DNA of 64,000 bases from Desulfitobacterium sp038181555 (GTDB lineage Bacteria > Bacillota > Desulfitobacteriia > Desulfitobacteriales > Desulfitobacteriaceae), in assembly GCF_038181555.1 (NCBI RefSeq), contig NZ_JBBWUA010000002.1:62001-126000 (forward strand), given 5' to 3'. Made by a program: the position numbers and the translations under genes. Under the pieces are notes generated by a model. That model was not told where the DNA came from. It was given only the letters and a program-made list of their open reading frames with translations, and did no database searches. Positions 1 to 8,840 of this stretch are shown in pieces; the first letter of the stretch is position 1; each line of letters starts with the position of its first letter.

Positions 1-230
1 CTGAATTCCCTTAAGTCAACCGGTTTGGCTTGGTCTAATTGGGCTAAAATTTTCTCCTTTAAGCTATCGCGTACCTTACTGTTAGCACTTAAGTCATGGG
101 TCAGCATCGTTTGAGCTAGGAATAATAGCTTTCTAATTTCAGGATCCTCCACCAGTCCTAGGTCTTTTTCTCCGGCAATAATCTGCTCGAGATAAATCAT
201 ATAAGTTTCCGCCTGCTGCCTCTCATTCAT
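1..230 (-). CDS. Truncated gene, possible anti-sigma partner of the ECF sigma factor
   Basis: Only the first 76 codons are inside the window; the reading frame is open to the left edge. The protein begins MNERQQAETYMIYLEQ and is acidic and helical, with no membrane segment, zinc motif or other recognisable motif in the visible part. Its ATG lies upstream of the TGA of the sigma-factor gene, so the two genes overlap by 8 bases and are almost certainly co-transcribed and translationally coupled. A gene coupled in this way directly after an ECF sigma gene is often its anti-sigma factor. That role is inference from position only. Confidence 0.6.
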   Translation of the reverse strand, partial: MNERQQAETYMIYLEQIIAGEKDLGLVEDPEIRKLLFLAQTMLTHDLSANSKVRDSLKEKILAQLDQAKPVDLREF

Positions 231-846
231 AGATACACATCCCTTGGCTTGCCAAGATTATGCGCAACTGTCGCATGGCCCGAAAGAGAATAACACCTGT
301 ATTGCTTTCGCTGATGTCAACAAGCTTGGCGATCTCACGATTACTTAGGCCACTCCAGAACTTCAAAGCAATAATCTCTTGTTCACGTTGGCTTAAGCAA
401 GCAATGGCCTTAAGGAGGTGATGTTGGATCTCATTTAATTCCACAATAGTTACCGGATCCGGCTCACGAGCTGCAATATTTTTGGTGTATTCATCGAGGG
501 AAATAATATGTACTCCCTTGCGACTTCGATAGTAATCTGTGATGGTATTCCGGGCAATACGAAAAAGCCAGACAGAAAAAGGGGCTTTGTCCTTTTGGTA
601 ATAGTGATTTTTAGCAAACACTTTTTCGACGATTTGACTTACCAGGTCTTCGGCGTCATGATAATCAGCCACCCGATAATGTACATAATTATTAATCCTA
701 GGAAAGTAACAACTGTATAAATCTGTAAAGGAGGTCTCATCTTTTTCGGCAAGTTCAATCAACGCTCTTCCTGACCCTTGAGTAAATATGGCCGGTCCCC
801 CCTCGATCTGAAAACTTCTGTGCGTAGTCTGATTATAAAAAACCAA
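223..846 (-). CDS. ECF-type RNA polymerase sigma factor
   Basis: This is a sigma-70 family protein of the extracytoplasmic-function class. The region 2 core is visible (FTDLYSCYFPRINNYV, then DAEDLVSQIVEKVF, then PFSVWLFRIARNTITDYYR), and region 4 carries the helix-turn-helix LSQREQEIIALKFWSGLSNREIAK in two parts. At up to 207 residues it is slightly longer than usual. The longest frame starts at a TTG at 846 with no clear ribosome site. A TTG near 762, preceded by AGGA and giving an IELAEKDETSF start, is a credible alternative and fits the usual family N-terminus better. It overlaps the next gene by 8 bases, which suggests coupling to a regulatory partner. The target regulon cannot be told from sequence. 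Confidence 0.88.
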   Translation of the reverse strand: MVFYNQTTHRSFQIEGGPAIFTQGSGRALIELAEKDETSFTDLYSCYFPRINNYVHYRVADYHDAEDLVSQIVEKVFAKNHYYQKDKAPFSVWLFRIARNTITDYYRSRKGVHIISLDEYTKNIAAREPDPVTIVELNEIQHHLLKAIACLSQREQEIIALKFWSGLSNREIAKLVDISESNTGVILFRAMRQLRIILASQGMCIYE

Positions 847-929
847 CTACCACCAAAAGTGCCACCATATTTTGCAAATTACCCTATTATTCTTTAATTT
901 ACCTATTTTGACGACAGGTGCCGGGGTAT

Positions 930-975
930 AACATAAAAAGAGGAACACCATCTCTGGTCTTCCTCCTTTTATGTT
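930..975 (-). terminator. Long hairpin downstream of the SARP/MalT-like regulator
   Basis: AACATAAAA, a bulged A and GAGGAA pair with TTCCTC and TTTTATGTT around a CCA-TCTC-TGG tip. The long stem lies 30 bases after the stop codon of the large regulator and before the sigma-factor gene. There is no long T run, so it may act as a weak terminator or an RNA-stabilising end. Confidence 0.6.
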
Positions 976-1004
976 ACACTTTGAGTTACTCTTTTCGTTA
1001 ATAA

Positions 1005-3935
1005 CTAATTTTCACTGCTCGCGATGGAATGCCCCATCTTCGCACACCGCCGTGTCAACTCTCTAGCTTTGGATTTCTCCCCTGATTCTGCATAGCCTTC
1101 CTGAAGGACTGCCGCTGCACTAAGAAAGAGTTCCTCCAGGCGAAGCCTTGAACTTTCTGCCCAAAGTGCCTCCAAGTCATTCAGATAGCGACCGGTGTAA
1201 TGTTCCACAACCTTTTGGGCATTGCCAAAGCTTGGCTGCTGGACAAAAGCAGTTGCGGCTTGCTGGAAAGCATCGAGATCACAACTAATTTCAGCCATCT
1301 TTAGATGGTACAAACCACGCTCATATACGATGGGATTACCGGCACCTACGCTCTCAAAAGCCCGTCTTATTTCACCGCGGCGGGTATGAAATAAACTAGT
1401 CACATTTGCTTCGCTGTCCCACCACAGGTCGTTGAAAATATTTTCTTTACTGACTCCTTCACGATGCTCTAATAGATAAGCTAAAAGCTCACGAGCTTTC
1501 TGAGTACGGATCTTAATCGGGCTTTTCCGTTCATAAGCAGGTGCAATATAAAAGGTCCCTAGGGTGTTGATATAGACCCGAGCACTAATATATCCTCCAT
1601 AGTTGAGGAGCTCGCGGGTATATTCCGGCATGATGCCTGCATCTGCTGCTTGCTTCAAGACAGTTGCAAAAAGCGGCTTAAAGCGCATGTAGTAGCGGTG
1701 ATCATATTGGCGGGAAAGCTCCAGAAAGCGGCGAGTATAGTTCTGAGCCTGCTTTGCGTCACCTTCTGCCAAATAGATGGCCGCTAGCTTGCCATAAGCA
1801 AGGGTTGCATAGGCATAGCAGCCAATTCTCTCGCCAATAGTGATCGATTTTTTATAGTATTCTATATACTGCTCCTTATCCTTCTTTAGCACTTGCAGGG
1901 CATTCGCCATCCGCCCATAAGCCACGGTCTGAAAAAAGGGTGTGGTATCTTCGATAAGCATATGTATCTCGGCAATAATCTGCTCAGTTTTATCCCGATG
2001 TTCCAAGATTTCCGCACAAGCCTTCCATATCTTCACAAATAGCCAGTGCTCGCGAGTGCTACGATTTAATATAGCATATTCTTCCGCCATGTTCAGATAA
2101 CGATCAGAGACTGAAAAATCAGTAGCTTCTCCCAAGTAATATTTTAACTGCTCTGCGGTATTAAGGGTTTCGGCATACAACAGATAATTGATACTAAATT
2201 CTTCATGAAGTCCCAATTGGCGCATCCGATAAAGCTCCGTATTTAGCAGGAGTAATGCCTTTTCTTCCTGCCCGACAATCTGATAAGCTTTAGCCGCATA
2301 GACTCCCACGCCATGGCGCATCAGCTGGTCCTGCTCTTCTTGCGGAATGGCTAGAGACTTTTCATAAGCCTTCAAACAATTTTTATAATCTCCTTTATAA
2401 AAATAAATCACCGTGAGATAGCGCTCAAACCAGCCCTTAATTCTTAAGTCACCATTCACTAAGCATTTATTCATCATCGCCATCGTTAAATCCATGGCCT
2501 CGAATAACTGGGACATGAGAGTTAAGTTGTGAATCTTTTCGATTACAACTCCGTACCAAGCTGTCATGGGTGCGCCTTCCAGCAGGGGTAGCAGGCTATC
2601 CAGACACGCATTGCTCTCCGCGAAGGAAGCCCTATTGCGCAGTACTCTTGCTGAATGGGTCATGGCCAGTATATACAAATCCTTCTCTTCGCTTATTAAC
2701 TGGGGCATTGCTACTCTGAGGTATTTTTCTGCTTGGTAAAAGTCACCGCGATCAGAAAGGTAAATCCCTTTGATTAGCTGAACTCTTGGGGTAAGTTCAA
2801 CGTGGCGAACCTGGAGAAAATCAAAGTACCTTTTCAAATCTCTGCTGCACCCTTGGGCGATGATTTCTCCTGCCATCGCACTAATACAGTTCTGAATGAT
2901 TCTCCCATCCTCAACCAAGAAGGCGTACTCAACAGCCCGCCCATAATCTCCACTCACATAGTATCTTTCCTTAGCCTTCTGTAGGATTCGCCAGCCATGG
3001 CCCTCATCATTATGTTGTAAAAAACTACGGAATAAGGTGTGGTAGCGATATGTAGTGTCAGAAGTTCTTAATGTAAAAAGATTCCTATGGACAAGTTCTT
3101 CGAGAATTTTCTGAGCATGATCTATATCTAATAAATGGTTACAGGTTACAACCTCCAGCTCCGGGAGCCGGGAAGTAGCTTTCAAGAAATCCTGGAATTC
3201 CTCCGTCAGCCCCATAAATATTTCATTAAACAGATAGCGACTGATATCTCGCTCAGCCTCAAGCTTTGCTAAAGAGAGTTCATTATTGCCCTCCGTTGCC
3301 AAACGATAGGATTGAATAGCTAAGGTCCAGCCCTCAGTGGCCGAATAGGCCGCTTCGTCGAAAAATCCCCATAGTCTTGTCGCTTCCTCCTCGTTGAAGC
3401 TCAAATCCTTTTTGGTTAGCTCCGTAACTCCACCGGCCATTTTTAAGCGAAAAAGACCACTCCATAGTTCATGACGGCTAGCCATGATCAGAGTAATCTG
3501 AGGGGGGCAGCCCTTGACCATTTCCGAGAGAAGCTCTATTAACTGCTGGTTGGTAATCAGATGCATATCATCGAAGATAATGGTCAGGGTATTGCTACCG
3601 ATAGCCTTCAGCAATGCCGCGAGAACAACTGAAACAAAGGTAGCACTCCCTGTAAAGGGAATATAGTCCGTGGCATGAAACTCAAACTCAACCAGTCTCT
3701 CCCTAAGCGAAGATTCCAGATGCTGCAAAAAGAATAACAGCTCTTGATCCTTTCCATCCAAAGCCATCCAGACGACATCGTCACGTCCTTTTGCATATTG
3801 CATCAGGAGGGTAGTTTTACCATAGCCTGCATCAGCATGTATGTAGGTAAGCTGTGTGCCGGGAAGAGCAATCCTATCCAACAAACGGGGGCGTTTCAGG
3901 AGTGCCTCAGTGCCTTTTGGCTTTAGGTTCCTCAA
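1005..3935 (-). CDS. Large ATPase transcriptional regulator with MalT-like core and C-terminal SARP/BTAD domain
   Basis: The N-terminus carries a STAND-type NTPase: a P-loop (DAGYGKTTLLMQYA) at about residue 35, a Walker B-like IIFDDMHLI and sensor IMASRHELW, as in MalT. A long helical-repeat (TPR-like) region fills roughly residues 330-770. The last 230 residues begin VYINTLGTFYI and contain a winged-helix plus bacterial transcriptional activation domain (KARELLAYLLEHREGVSKE, then a helical BTAD). A LuxR helix-turn-helix, usual in MalT, is not seen, so DNA binding should come from the OmpR-like SARP wing. The frame is open to 3968 (GTG), but a TTG at 3935 with AAGGGGG nine bases upstream looks like the true start. 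It is transcribed alone. The ligand and targets are unknown; the CDGSH gene is upstream in the same direction. Confidence 0.85.
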   Translation of the reverse strand: MRNLKPKGTEALLKRPRLLDRIALPGTQLTYIHADAGYGKTTLLMQYAKGRDDVVWMALDGKDQELLFFLQHLESSLRERLVEFEFHATDYIPFTGSATFVSVVLAALLKAIGSNTLTIIFDDMHLITNQQLIELLSEMVKGCPPQITLIMASRHELWSGLFRLKMAGGVTELTKKDLSFNEEEATRLWGFFDEAAYSATEGWTLAIQSYRLATEGNNELSLAKLEAERDISRYLFNEIFMGLTEEFQDFLKATSRLPELEVVTCNHLLDIDHAQKILEELVHRNLFTLRTSDTTYRYHTLFRSFLQHNDEGHGWRILQKAKERYYVSGDYGRAVEYAFLVEDGRIIQNCISAMAGEIIAQGCSRDLKRYFDFLQVRHVELTPRVQLIKGIYLSDRGDFYQAEKYLRVAMPQLISEEKDLYILAMTHSARVLRNRASFAESNACLDSLLPLLEGAPMTAWYGVVIEKIHNLTLMSQLFEAMDLTMAMMNKCLVNGDLRIKGWFERYLTVIYFYKGDYKNCLKAYEKSLAIPQEEQDQLMRHGVGVYAAKAYQIVGQEEKALLLLNTELYRMRQLGLHEEFSINYLLYAETLNTAEQLKYYLGEATDFSVSDRYLNMAEEYAILNRSTREHWLFVKIWKACAEILEHRDKTEQIIAEIHMLIEDTTPFFQTVAYGRMANALQVLKKDKEQYIEYYKKSITIGERIGCYAYATLAYGKLAAIYLAEGDAKQAQNYTRRFLELSRQYDHRYYMRFKPLFATVLKQAADAGIMPEYTRELLNYGGYISARVYINTLGTFYIAPAYERKSPIKIRTQKARELLAYLLEHREGVSKENIFNDLWWDSEANVTSLFHTRRGEIRRAFESVGAGNPIVYERGLYHLKMAEISCDLDAFQQAATAFVQQPSFGNAQKVVEHYTGRYLNDLEALWAESSRLRLEELFLSAAAVLQEGYAESGEKSKARELTRRCAKMGHSIASSEN

Positions 3936-4069
3936 GCATATTCCCCCTTCCATCGTCAATAATCTCACTCTTATCCTTAAATTAGACTATCTCCACTAAA
4001 AATCCTTCTCACTTTCGTTCCGTGGTAATTTAATTTTTCAAGTATGCGTATGCTTCACTTCTCGCACGT

Positions 4070-4097
4070 TCAAAATCGTACACGTATCCGATTTTGA
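4070..4097. promoter_or_regulatory. Perfect 9-bp inverted repeat upstream of the SARP/MalT-like gene
   Basis: TCAAAATCG and CGATTTTGA are perfect inverted arms separated by 10 bases, about 135 bases before the start of the large regulator. It could be an operator or a hairpin. No function can be assigned from sequence alone. Confidence 0.4.
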
Positions 4098-4122
4098 AAG
4101 CACAACCTTTCTCAAAGAGAGA

Positions 4123-4159
4123 CTGTCACCAACATTTTCTCACAAACATTTGGCGACAG
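4123..4159 (-). terminator. Hairpin after the CDGSH gene
   Basis: CTGTCACCA pairs with TGGCGACAG (one mismatch) around an AT-rich loop, 10 bases after the stop codon of the CDGSH gene. The following minus-strand sequence is T/C-rich but has no clean T run, so termination strength is uncertain. Confidence 0.5.
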
Positions 4160-4168
4160 CCCCGCATA

Positions 4169-4861
4169 TTATTCCTTATCTTTGTATTTCATAGGCACAT
4201 GTGTCGCATCGCAGAAAGGTTTGTTCCTTGACTTACCACAACGGCACAAGACATATCTGTTTCTGATCTCATAAATAGATCCGTCTGCTGATTCAAGGGG
4301 AATCATGCCTTTGACAAATATCCCGCCACTGACTTTCCTCTCAGGGTCTTGGAGTATTTCTATGGACGGCTCGTATTCAGGTTCAATGACCTTGCCGGTT
4401 TTATCCATCACCTGCAATCTTCCGGCCGGACATTCAACAGCCGTTTTTATTGCCAGCTCTCGGAACCCTTCCTTGTCGGATTCTTCGATCAGTTCCCAGA
4501 CATTCCCCTTTTCACTGTGGCAGAAACGCGCAAAGGCGCAGCGATTGTCATCTAAAAGATCCAATTCCGGTCCTTCAAATAATTCAGCCCTGTCGACAAA
4601 TTTGTCTCGGGAAGCAGTCTCTGTACCATGAAATTCACAATCGACATGTGAACCATCACAGAAGGGTGGATTCTTTGACTTACCGCAGCGGCATAAGGCA
4701 TAGGTTTCAGCCTGTGGCAACTCCCGCCCCGGTAGATACTCGTAGGCTTTGCCCTTAGGTGTGATGATGCTTTCCTGTAAGGGTACATTTCCGGTGACAA
4801 TATAGGGGCCATCCTTGATAATTGTAATCTTACATTCGCGTTTATCCTCGTCCATTATCAT
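4169..4861 (-). CDS. Double CDGSH iron-sulfur domain protein
   Basis: Two CDGSH-type motifs are visible, CRCGKSKNPPFCDGSH in the first third and CRCGKSRNKPFCDATH at the C-terminus, each with the C-X-C-X(n)-C-X3-H ligand pattern expected for a 2Fe-2S cluster. Between them is a segment with CAFARFCH and VECPAGRL, resembling the divergent mono-cluster domain (DUF1271 type) often fused to CDGSH domains in bacteria. There is no signal peptide, so it should be cytosolic. A redox or iron-sulfur handling role is a family-level inference. The frame is open to a GTG at 4918, but AAGGAG just before the ATG at 4861 marks that as the better start. A 15-base tandem duplication (GTGAAAAAGATTGC twice) lies just upstream. 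Confidence 0.88.
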   Translation of the reverse strand: MIMDEDKRECKITIIKDGPYIVTGNVPLQESIITPKGKAYEYLPGRELPQAETYALCRCGKSKNPPFCDGSHVDCEFHGTETASRDKFVDRAELFEGPELDLLDDNRCAFARFCHSEKGNVWELIEESDKEGFRELAIKTAVECPAGRLQVMDKTGKVIEPEYEPSIEILQDPERKVSGGIFVKGMIPLESADGSIYEIRNRYVLCRCGKSRNKPFCDATHVPMKYKDKE

Positions 4862-5217
4862 CAACTCTCCTTCAAAAATATTAGTCCTAGCAATCTTTTT
4901 CACTGCAATCTTTTTCACTATAAGTTAACCTATCCCTTTTTCAACGTTATCACTTAAGGAAGAATAAAGTCAAATACCGGGTAGGAATTCTATAAAACCT
5001 ATTCAATAAAACTGTCCGCTCCTTGCCCAAATCAATATCTACAGGCTATGGAGCACCATATTGATAATTAGGCAATTTCTTACGATACTTTTTTTGTATA
5101 TTTGTTAATATCATCGCTTGATAAAGACCATAGATTAATCGACAATTAATCCACAAATTGTTCTGGAAGGAAAATACAGATTACTGTCGAATTCTTCCTC
5201 TTATGGGAGGGATTAGC
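4862..5217. other. Divergent intergenic region between the CDGSH gene and yifB
   Basis: This gap should hold back-to-back promoters. It contains a 15-base direct duplication at about 4890-4918, and an AT-rich stretch with the inverted pair ATTAAT/AATTAAT near 5130-5150. A possible plus-strand promoter for yifB (TTGATA, 17 bases, GACAAT) ends near 5145. No coding frame is convincing. Confidence 0.4.
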
Positions 5218-6741
5218 TTGTTTGCTTCTGTGCATGGTATGGCGGTTTCCGGAATTCAGGCTCATTTAATTCGGGTAGAGGTGGATGTCTCCAACGGTCT
5301 GCCTGGGTTTGATATTGTTGGCCTTCCCAATACGGCAGTCCGAGAATCACGGGAGCGCGTGCGTTCGGCCATTAAAAACTCCGGGTTTGATTTCCCTTTA
5401 CAGCGCATTACGGTCAATTTAGCTCCGGCTGATCTGAAGAAAAACGGCTCCGGTCTGGACCTGCCTATTGCCATCGGTATTTTGGCGGCTACTGGGCAAT
5501 GTTCAACGAAGAGCCTTGCCACTACAGTCTTTGTCGGCGAATTGTCCCTCGAGGGGCAACTACGACCGGTCCCCGGAGTCCTCGCCATGGCTGTATCTTT
5601 AGCCCAGCACTCCACCTTTAGCCTGGTCGTTCCTCCCGAGAACAAACAGGAAGCCAACCTAATTGAAGAAATTACTAGCGATTCGACGGATAATCTGGCA
5701 CAGCTCATCTCTTCTTTAGAGAAGGATCTGTTTCTTGCCCAACCTCAAGCAGAATCTTCCCCCGGAGAACTACCTTCGGATGATACCATCAATTTAAATA
5801 CGATACGTGGGCAACAGCAAGCGAAAAGAGCTTTAGAAATTGCCGCTGCCGGGGGTCACAATCTCCTCTTGCTTGGACCTCCCGGCTCTGGAAAAACCAT
5901 GCTAGCCAAAGCCTATGCCGGGATCCTCCCCCCTCTTACACGCGCGGAGAGCCTGGAGGTTACCAAAATTTATAGTGTGGCCGAGTTGCTCGGTCACAAC
6001 GGTCAGCTTATTCAGGCACGGCCTTTTCGCCAACCTCATCATTCGGCAACAGCGGCTGGTATTCTGGGGGGCGGGCGGGATATGAAACCCGGAGAGCTTA
6101 TTCTTGCTAATCATGGAGTTCTTTTTCTTGATGAATTGCCGGAGTTTTCCCGGGAAGTACTGGAGTCTCTACGCCAGCCCTTAGAAGATCGTGAGTTAAC
6201 CCTTACCCGTCAACGAGGCAGCATCAAATACCCTGCCCGTCTGAGCATTGTCGCCAGTATGAATCCTTGTCCGTGTGGTTGGTATGGGGATCCGAAGCGT
6301 TCCTGCATCTGTACACCGCGACAAATCGATAACTATCGGGGGCGCATATCCGGACCTTTACTTGATCGTTTTGATCTACATATTGAAGTTCCGCGAGTGG
6401 AGTTTGACGAACTACACAGTCATCCAGATAGTGAGTCTTCCCAAACTGTTCAGGCCCGGGTTCTTCAAGCTCGCCAGCGCCAATGGGCTCGTCTGGGCGA
6501 AAGCAAAACCAATGCTGAGATGAGTGCGGCGGAAACATCAGTATTTTGCGGCCTAGACTCCATCAGTGAGCAGTTACTGCGCAATGTCTTTGATCGACAA
6601 CACCTGAGCGCCCGTAGCCATGATCGAATACTACGGGTCGCCCGCACGATTGCCGATTTAGATAGCGAGAGCTATATCCTACCCCGTCATCTCGCCGAAG
6701 CTCTTCAATATAGGGCACTAGATCGTACAGTTACCTACTGA
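5218..6741 (+). CDS. yifB: YifB/ComM family Mg-chelatase-like AAA+ ATPase
   Basis: The layout is that of the YifB/ComM family: an N-terminal ribosomal-S5-like ChlI domain (VDVSNGLPGFDIVGLPN), a central AAA+ module with Walker A GPPGSGKTMLAKAYAG and Walker B FLDELPEFSR, and a C-terminal Mg-chelatase domain with a four-cysteine cluster (MNPCPCGWYGDPKRSCIC). ComM homologues act as hexameric helicases that promote branch migration during natural transformation; the role in Firmicutes is less clear. The TTG at 5218 is favoured over upstream TTG (5158) and ATG (5203) because GGGAGG lies at 5205-5210 and the product (507 aa) then has the usual family length and N-terminus. It is one of the few plus-strand genes here, so the usual yraN-yifB order has been inverted. 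Confidence 0.93.
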   Translation: MFASVHGMAVSGIQAHLIRVEVDVSNGLPGFDIVGLPNTAVRESRERVRSAIKNSGFDFPLQRITVNLAPADLKKNGSGLDLPIAIGILAATGQCSTKSLATTVFVGELSLEGQLRPVPGVLAMAVSLAQHSTFSLVVPPENKQEANLIEEITSDSTDNLAQLISSLEKDLFLAQPQAESSPGELPSDDTINLNTIRGQQQAKRALEIAAAGGHNLLLLGPPGSGKTMLAKAYAGILPPLTRAESLEVTKIYSVAELLGHNGQLIQARPFRQPHHSATAAGILGGGRDMKPGELILANHGVLFLDELPEFSREVLESLRQPLEDRELTLTRQRGSIKYPARLSIVASMNPCPCGWYGDPKRSCICTPRQIDNYRGRISGPLLDRFDLHIEVPRVEFDELHSHPDSESSQTVQARVLQARQRQWARLGESKTNAEMSAAETSVFCGLDSISEQLLRNVFDRQHLSARSHDRILRVARTIADLDSESYILPRHLAEALQYRALDRTVTY

Positions 6742-6795
6742 CCTCGGAATGTCATTGTATTCCCCATAAAGCGAAGAATCTTTCCCCAAAAAAAT

Positions 6796-6843
6796 AGAAC
6801 CGGCGGGAGAATAGGTGCAGACCTCTATTCTCTCGCCGGTTCT
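6796..6843 (-). terminator. Strong, probably bidirectional terminator between yifB and the sulfotransferase gene
   Basis: AGAACCGGCG and GAGAATAG pair with CTATTCTC and CGCCGGTTCT, one bulge on each side, around an 8-base loop. On the minus strand the stem is followed by ATTTTTTT, a classic intrinsic terminator for the sulfotransferase operon. On the plus strand it is followed by TATTGTT and may also end yifB transcripts. Confidence 0.9.
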
Positions 6844-6918
6844 TATTGTTGTTATCGATATCGTTTTTTATTAATTTCTAGTACTTTTTATATCTATTTT
6901 TATTTGTTATTAGCATTA

Positions 6919-8805
6919 TTATGCTGTGAAACTTACTCCGGTCTCATAGACTTTTTCATCGGCGACAAGTTTCACCTCATATTTTCCAGATAATCCAGTC
7001 TTGTTAATATAGGTATCAATGTTGCGTGGGTCTGCCTTTTGGAAGGTTCCTACGCACATGGCCTGGAATGCCTGGGGTACGGTATTGATCGGATATCGTT
7101 TTACCCCACCGGCTTCATCTACGAGGAGCAATTGGGCCAGTTCGCCAGCGTCAAAGATGGCGTTAAAGAGAATTCGATCTTCTTCTTCGGTGATGGATGC
7201 TACATAATGCTCGGGCACCGGTGCACCTGTCTCTTCAGCCTTTATCTTCATTTTTGTTTCTTTGGTCATAATTAAGTTACCAAGGATTTCTCCCTCGCCC
7301 AATTCCACAGTTTCGTTTGCATAATAGAGCGGTAATTTTTCAGCGCGGTAACAATTCGCCGGCACATGTAATTCATACATTAACACATCGTCTTTGAGCT
7401 CACAGGTGATGGAATTGAAGGTATAGACATTATCCTTAAACTCCGGCAGCATTGTTTTCATAACCGCCATACCTTCGCAGGTTTTACCATTTTCATAGCC
7501 GATGCCACCGGAGTGAACCATGTAGTGACCTTCATTATAATATTCCACATTGCAAATGTAAGGAGAGAAGAATTCGGCGCCCCGTTCTTTTCCATACTGC
7601 CATACTTGCTCGATGGTCATCTTTTCGGTATCTATGCGGTATCTGACGCCACGACTGAAGTTCTTGCTGTTAGGCCAGTAATTTTCTTTGTTCTTTGCTC
7701 TGAAGTGGCCGTTATCAAACAGCATGATATCCCCATCAGGCAAAACGACGCAAGCGTGTTGCTCATACTGCCAGTCAAATTCCCCATCACCAACCGGGGT
7801 AAAGAAATATTTATCCACCATGTCTTGAGGCCAGCCTTCCGGGTCGCCGATAATCCAGTTTAATTCCCCTGTCTCATAATCGATGTTGATGACAGCGTCT
7901 TGGTGGCGACCGGAAAAGCTTAAGCTATTCGTCTTCTTATCGTACCAAACAGCGTTATTATGGAACCAGTCATGCTCATCTTGACTTCCTGAACCGGCTA
8001 CATCCTGAGGCAGGACCTTTTTATAATCCCAAGATTTCAGGATTTCTCCTGTCTTGGCATCCAACAATACGCACATATCCTCTACCGTACCCGAGTAGAA
8101 ATCAAAGCTGAGAACCAAGATATTGCCATCTTCCATAGGGAATTGATCATGATGGTAGCCACTGGGCAGACGATATTCTTTGAATACTTTCCCACTAAAG
8201 GCCATTTCGTAAAGACCAGTAGTGAAATAAGGCATCTTCACTAATCGTTCAGTGCCCACAAGAATATGTCCATTGGGTAGCCGCTTGAGATCAAAAGCGA
8301 AGTTCTTCGTGGCATACCAACGAACATCTCCTGCATAGTCATAGCCGACAGGCATTGCCCGCATAGCGGCAGTTAGGAACATCAGATTGTTCCCCATGTA
8401 TTCAGACGTCGTCTTGATTGAGGTGGCTACTGGGACATCGGGGTGAAGTGGTTCGGTTTTGATCGTTATCGTGTTCTTCTGACCATTAGCCATAACGATA
8501 TCGACCTTGTTTTCGTAATCAGCATAGAGACCATAGATGGGCAGAATATGCTTCTTACCTGCCGGGAAGGTATGGCGAATATCCCCAGCATGCTCTTTAC
8601 CACGCACGATAATCGTCGCTTCAGTGGCCGCCGGTGTTTCAAATAATACCATAGCAGTTAGGGGGCAAGTATCATAAGGATCGAGTTTGATCAGGGGGTT
8701 AGCAATGGTATAGCTACCTGCTGAGAATTCAGCTAAAAAAGCTTCTTCCAAATCCCTTTGCTTATGGATAATATGGGGAATTTGTTCACTTTTAATCGGA
8801 TTCAT
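6919..8805 (-). CDS. Arylsulfate sulfotransferase (AssT family), apparently cytosolic
   Basis: The 628-residue protein matches the PAPS-independent arylsulfate sulfotransferase family, which moves sulfate from a phenolic sulfate ester to a phenol through a sulfo-histidine intermediate. Residues fitting the E. coli AssT active site are visible: H218/H219 (GYHHDQF), H282 (DWFHNN), R300 (FSGRHQD) and H350 (YEQHACVV); H350 would be the catalytic nucleophile. The spacing between H282 and R300 equals that of the E. coli enzyme. Unlike the periplasmic Gram-negative enzymes there is no signal peptide and no sign of the N-terminal disulfide loop, so it should work in the cytoplasm. An MFS transporter gene lies 35 bases upstream in the same operon and may import the sulfate ester. 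Confidence 0.9.
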   Translation of the reverse strand: MNPIKSEQIPHIIHKQRDLEEAFLAEFSAGSYTIANPLIKLDPYDTCPLTAMVLFETPAATEATIIVRGKEHAGDIRHTFPAGKKHILPIYGLYADYENKVDIVMANGQKNTITIKTEPLHPDVPVATSIKTTSEYMGNNLMFLTAAMRAMPVGYDYAGDVRWYATKNFAFDLKRLPNGHILVGTERLVKMPYFTTGLYEMAFSGKVFKEYRLPSGYHHDQFPMEDGNILVLSFDFYSGTVEDMCVLLDAKTGEILKSWDYKKVLPQDVAGSGSQDEHDWFHNNAVWYDKKTNSLSFSGRHQDAVINIDYETGELNWIIGDPEGWPQDMVDKYFFTPVGDGEFDWQYEQHACVVLPDGDIMLFDNGHFRAKNKENYWPNSKNFSRGVRYRIDTEKMTIEQVWQYGKERGAEFFSPYICNVEYYNEGHYMVHSGGIGYENGKTCEGMAVMKTMLPEFKDNVYTFNSITCELKDDVLMYELHVPANCYRAEKLPLYYANETVELGEGEILGNLIMTKETKMKIKAEETGAPVPEHYVASITEEEDRILFNAIFDAGELAQLLLVDEAGGVKRYPINTVPQAFQAMCVGTFQKADPRNIDTYINKTGLSGKYEVKLVADEKVYETGVSFTA

Positions 8806-8840
8806 TGTTCAACACTCCTTACTTTTCGAACTCCGTGATT

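Noticed and set aside
5262..5708. Long antisense ORFs over yifB, nuo, ligD and smc
   Set aside because: They mirror codon bias of the real genes on the other strand, lack ribosome sites and show no recognisable domains.
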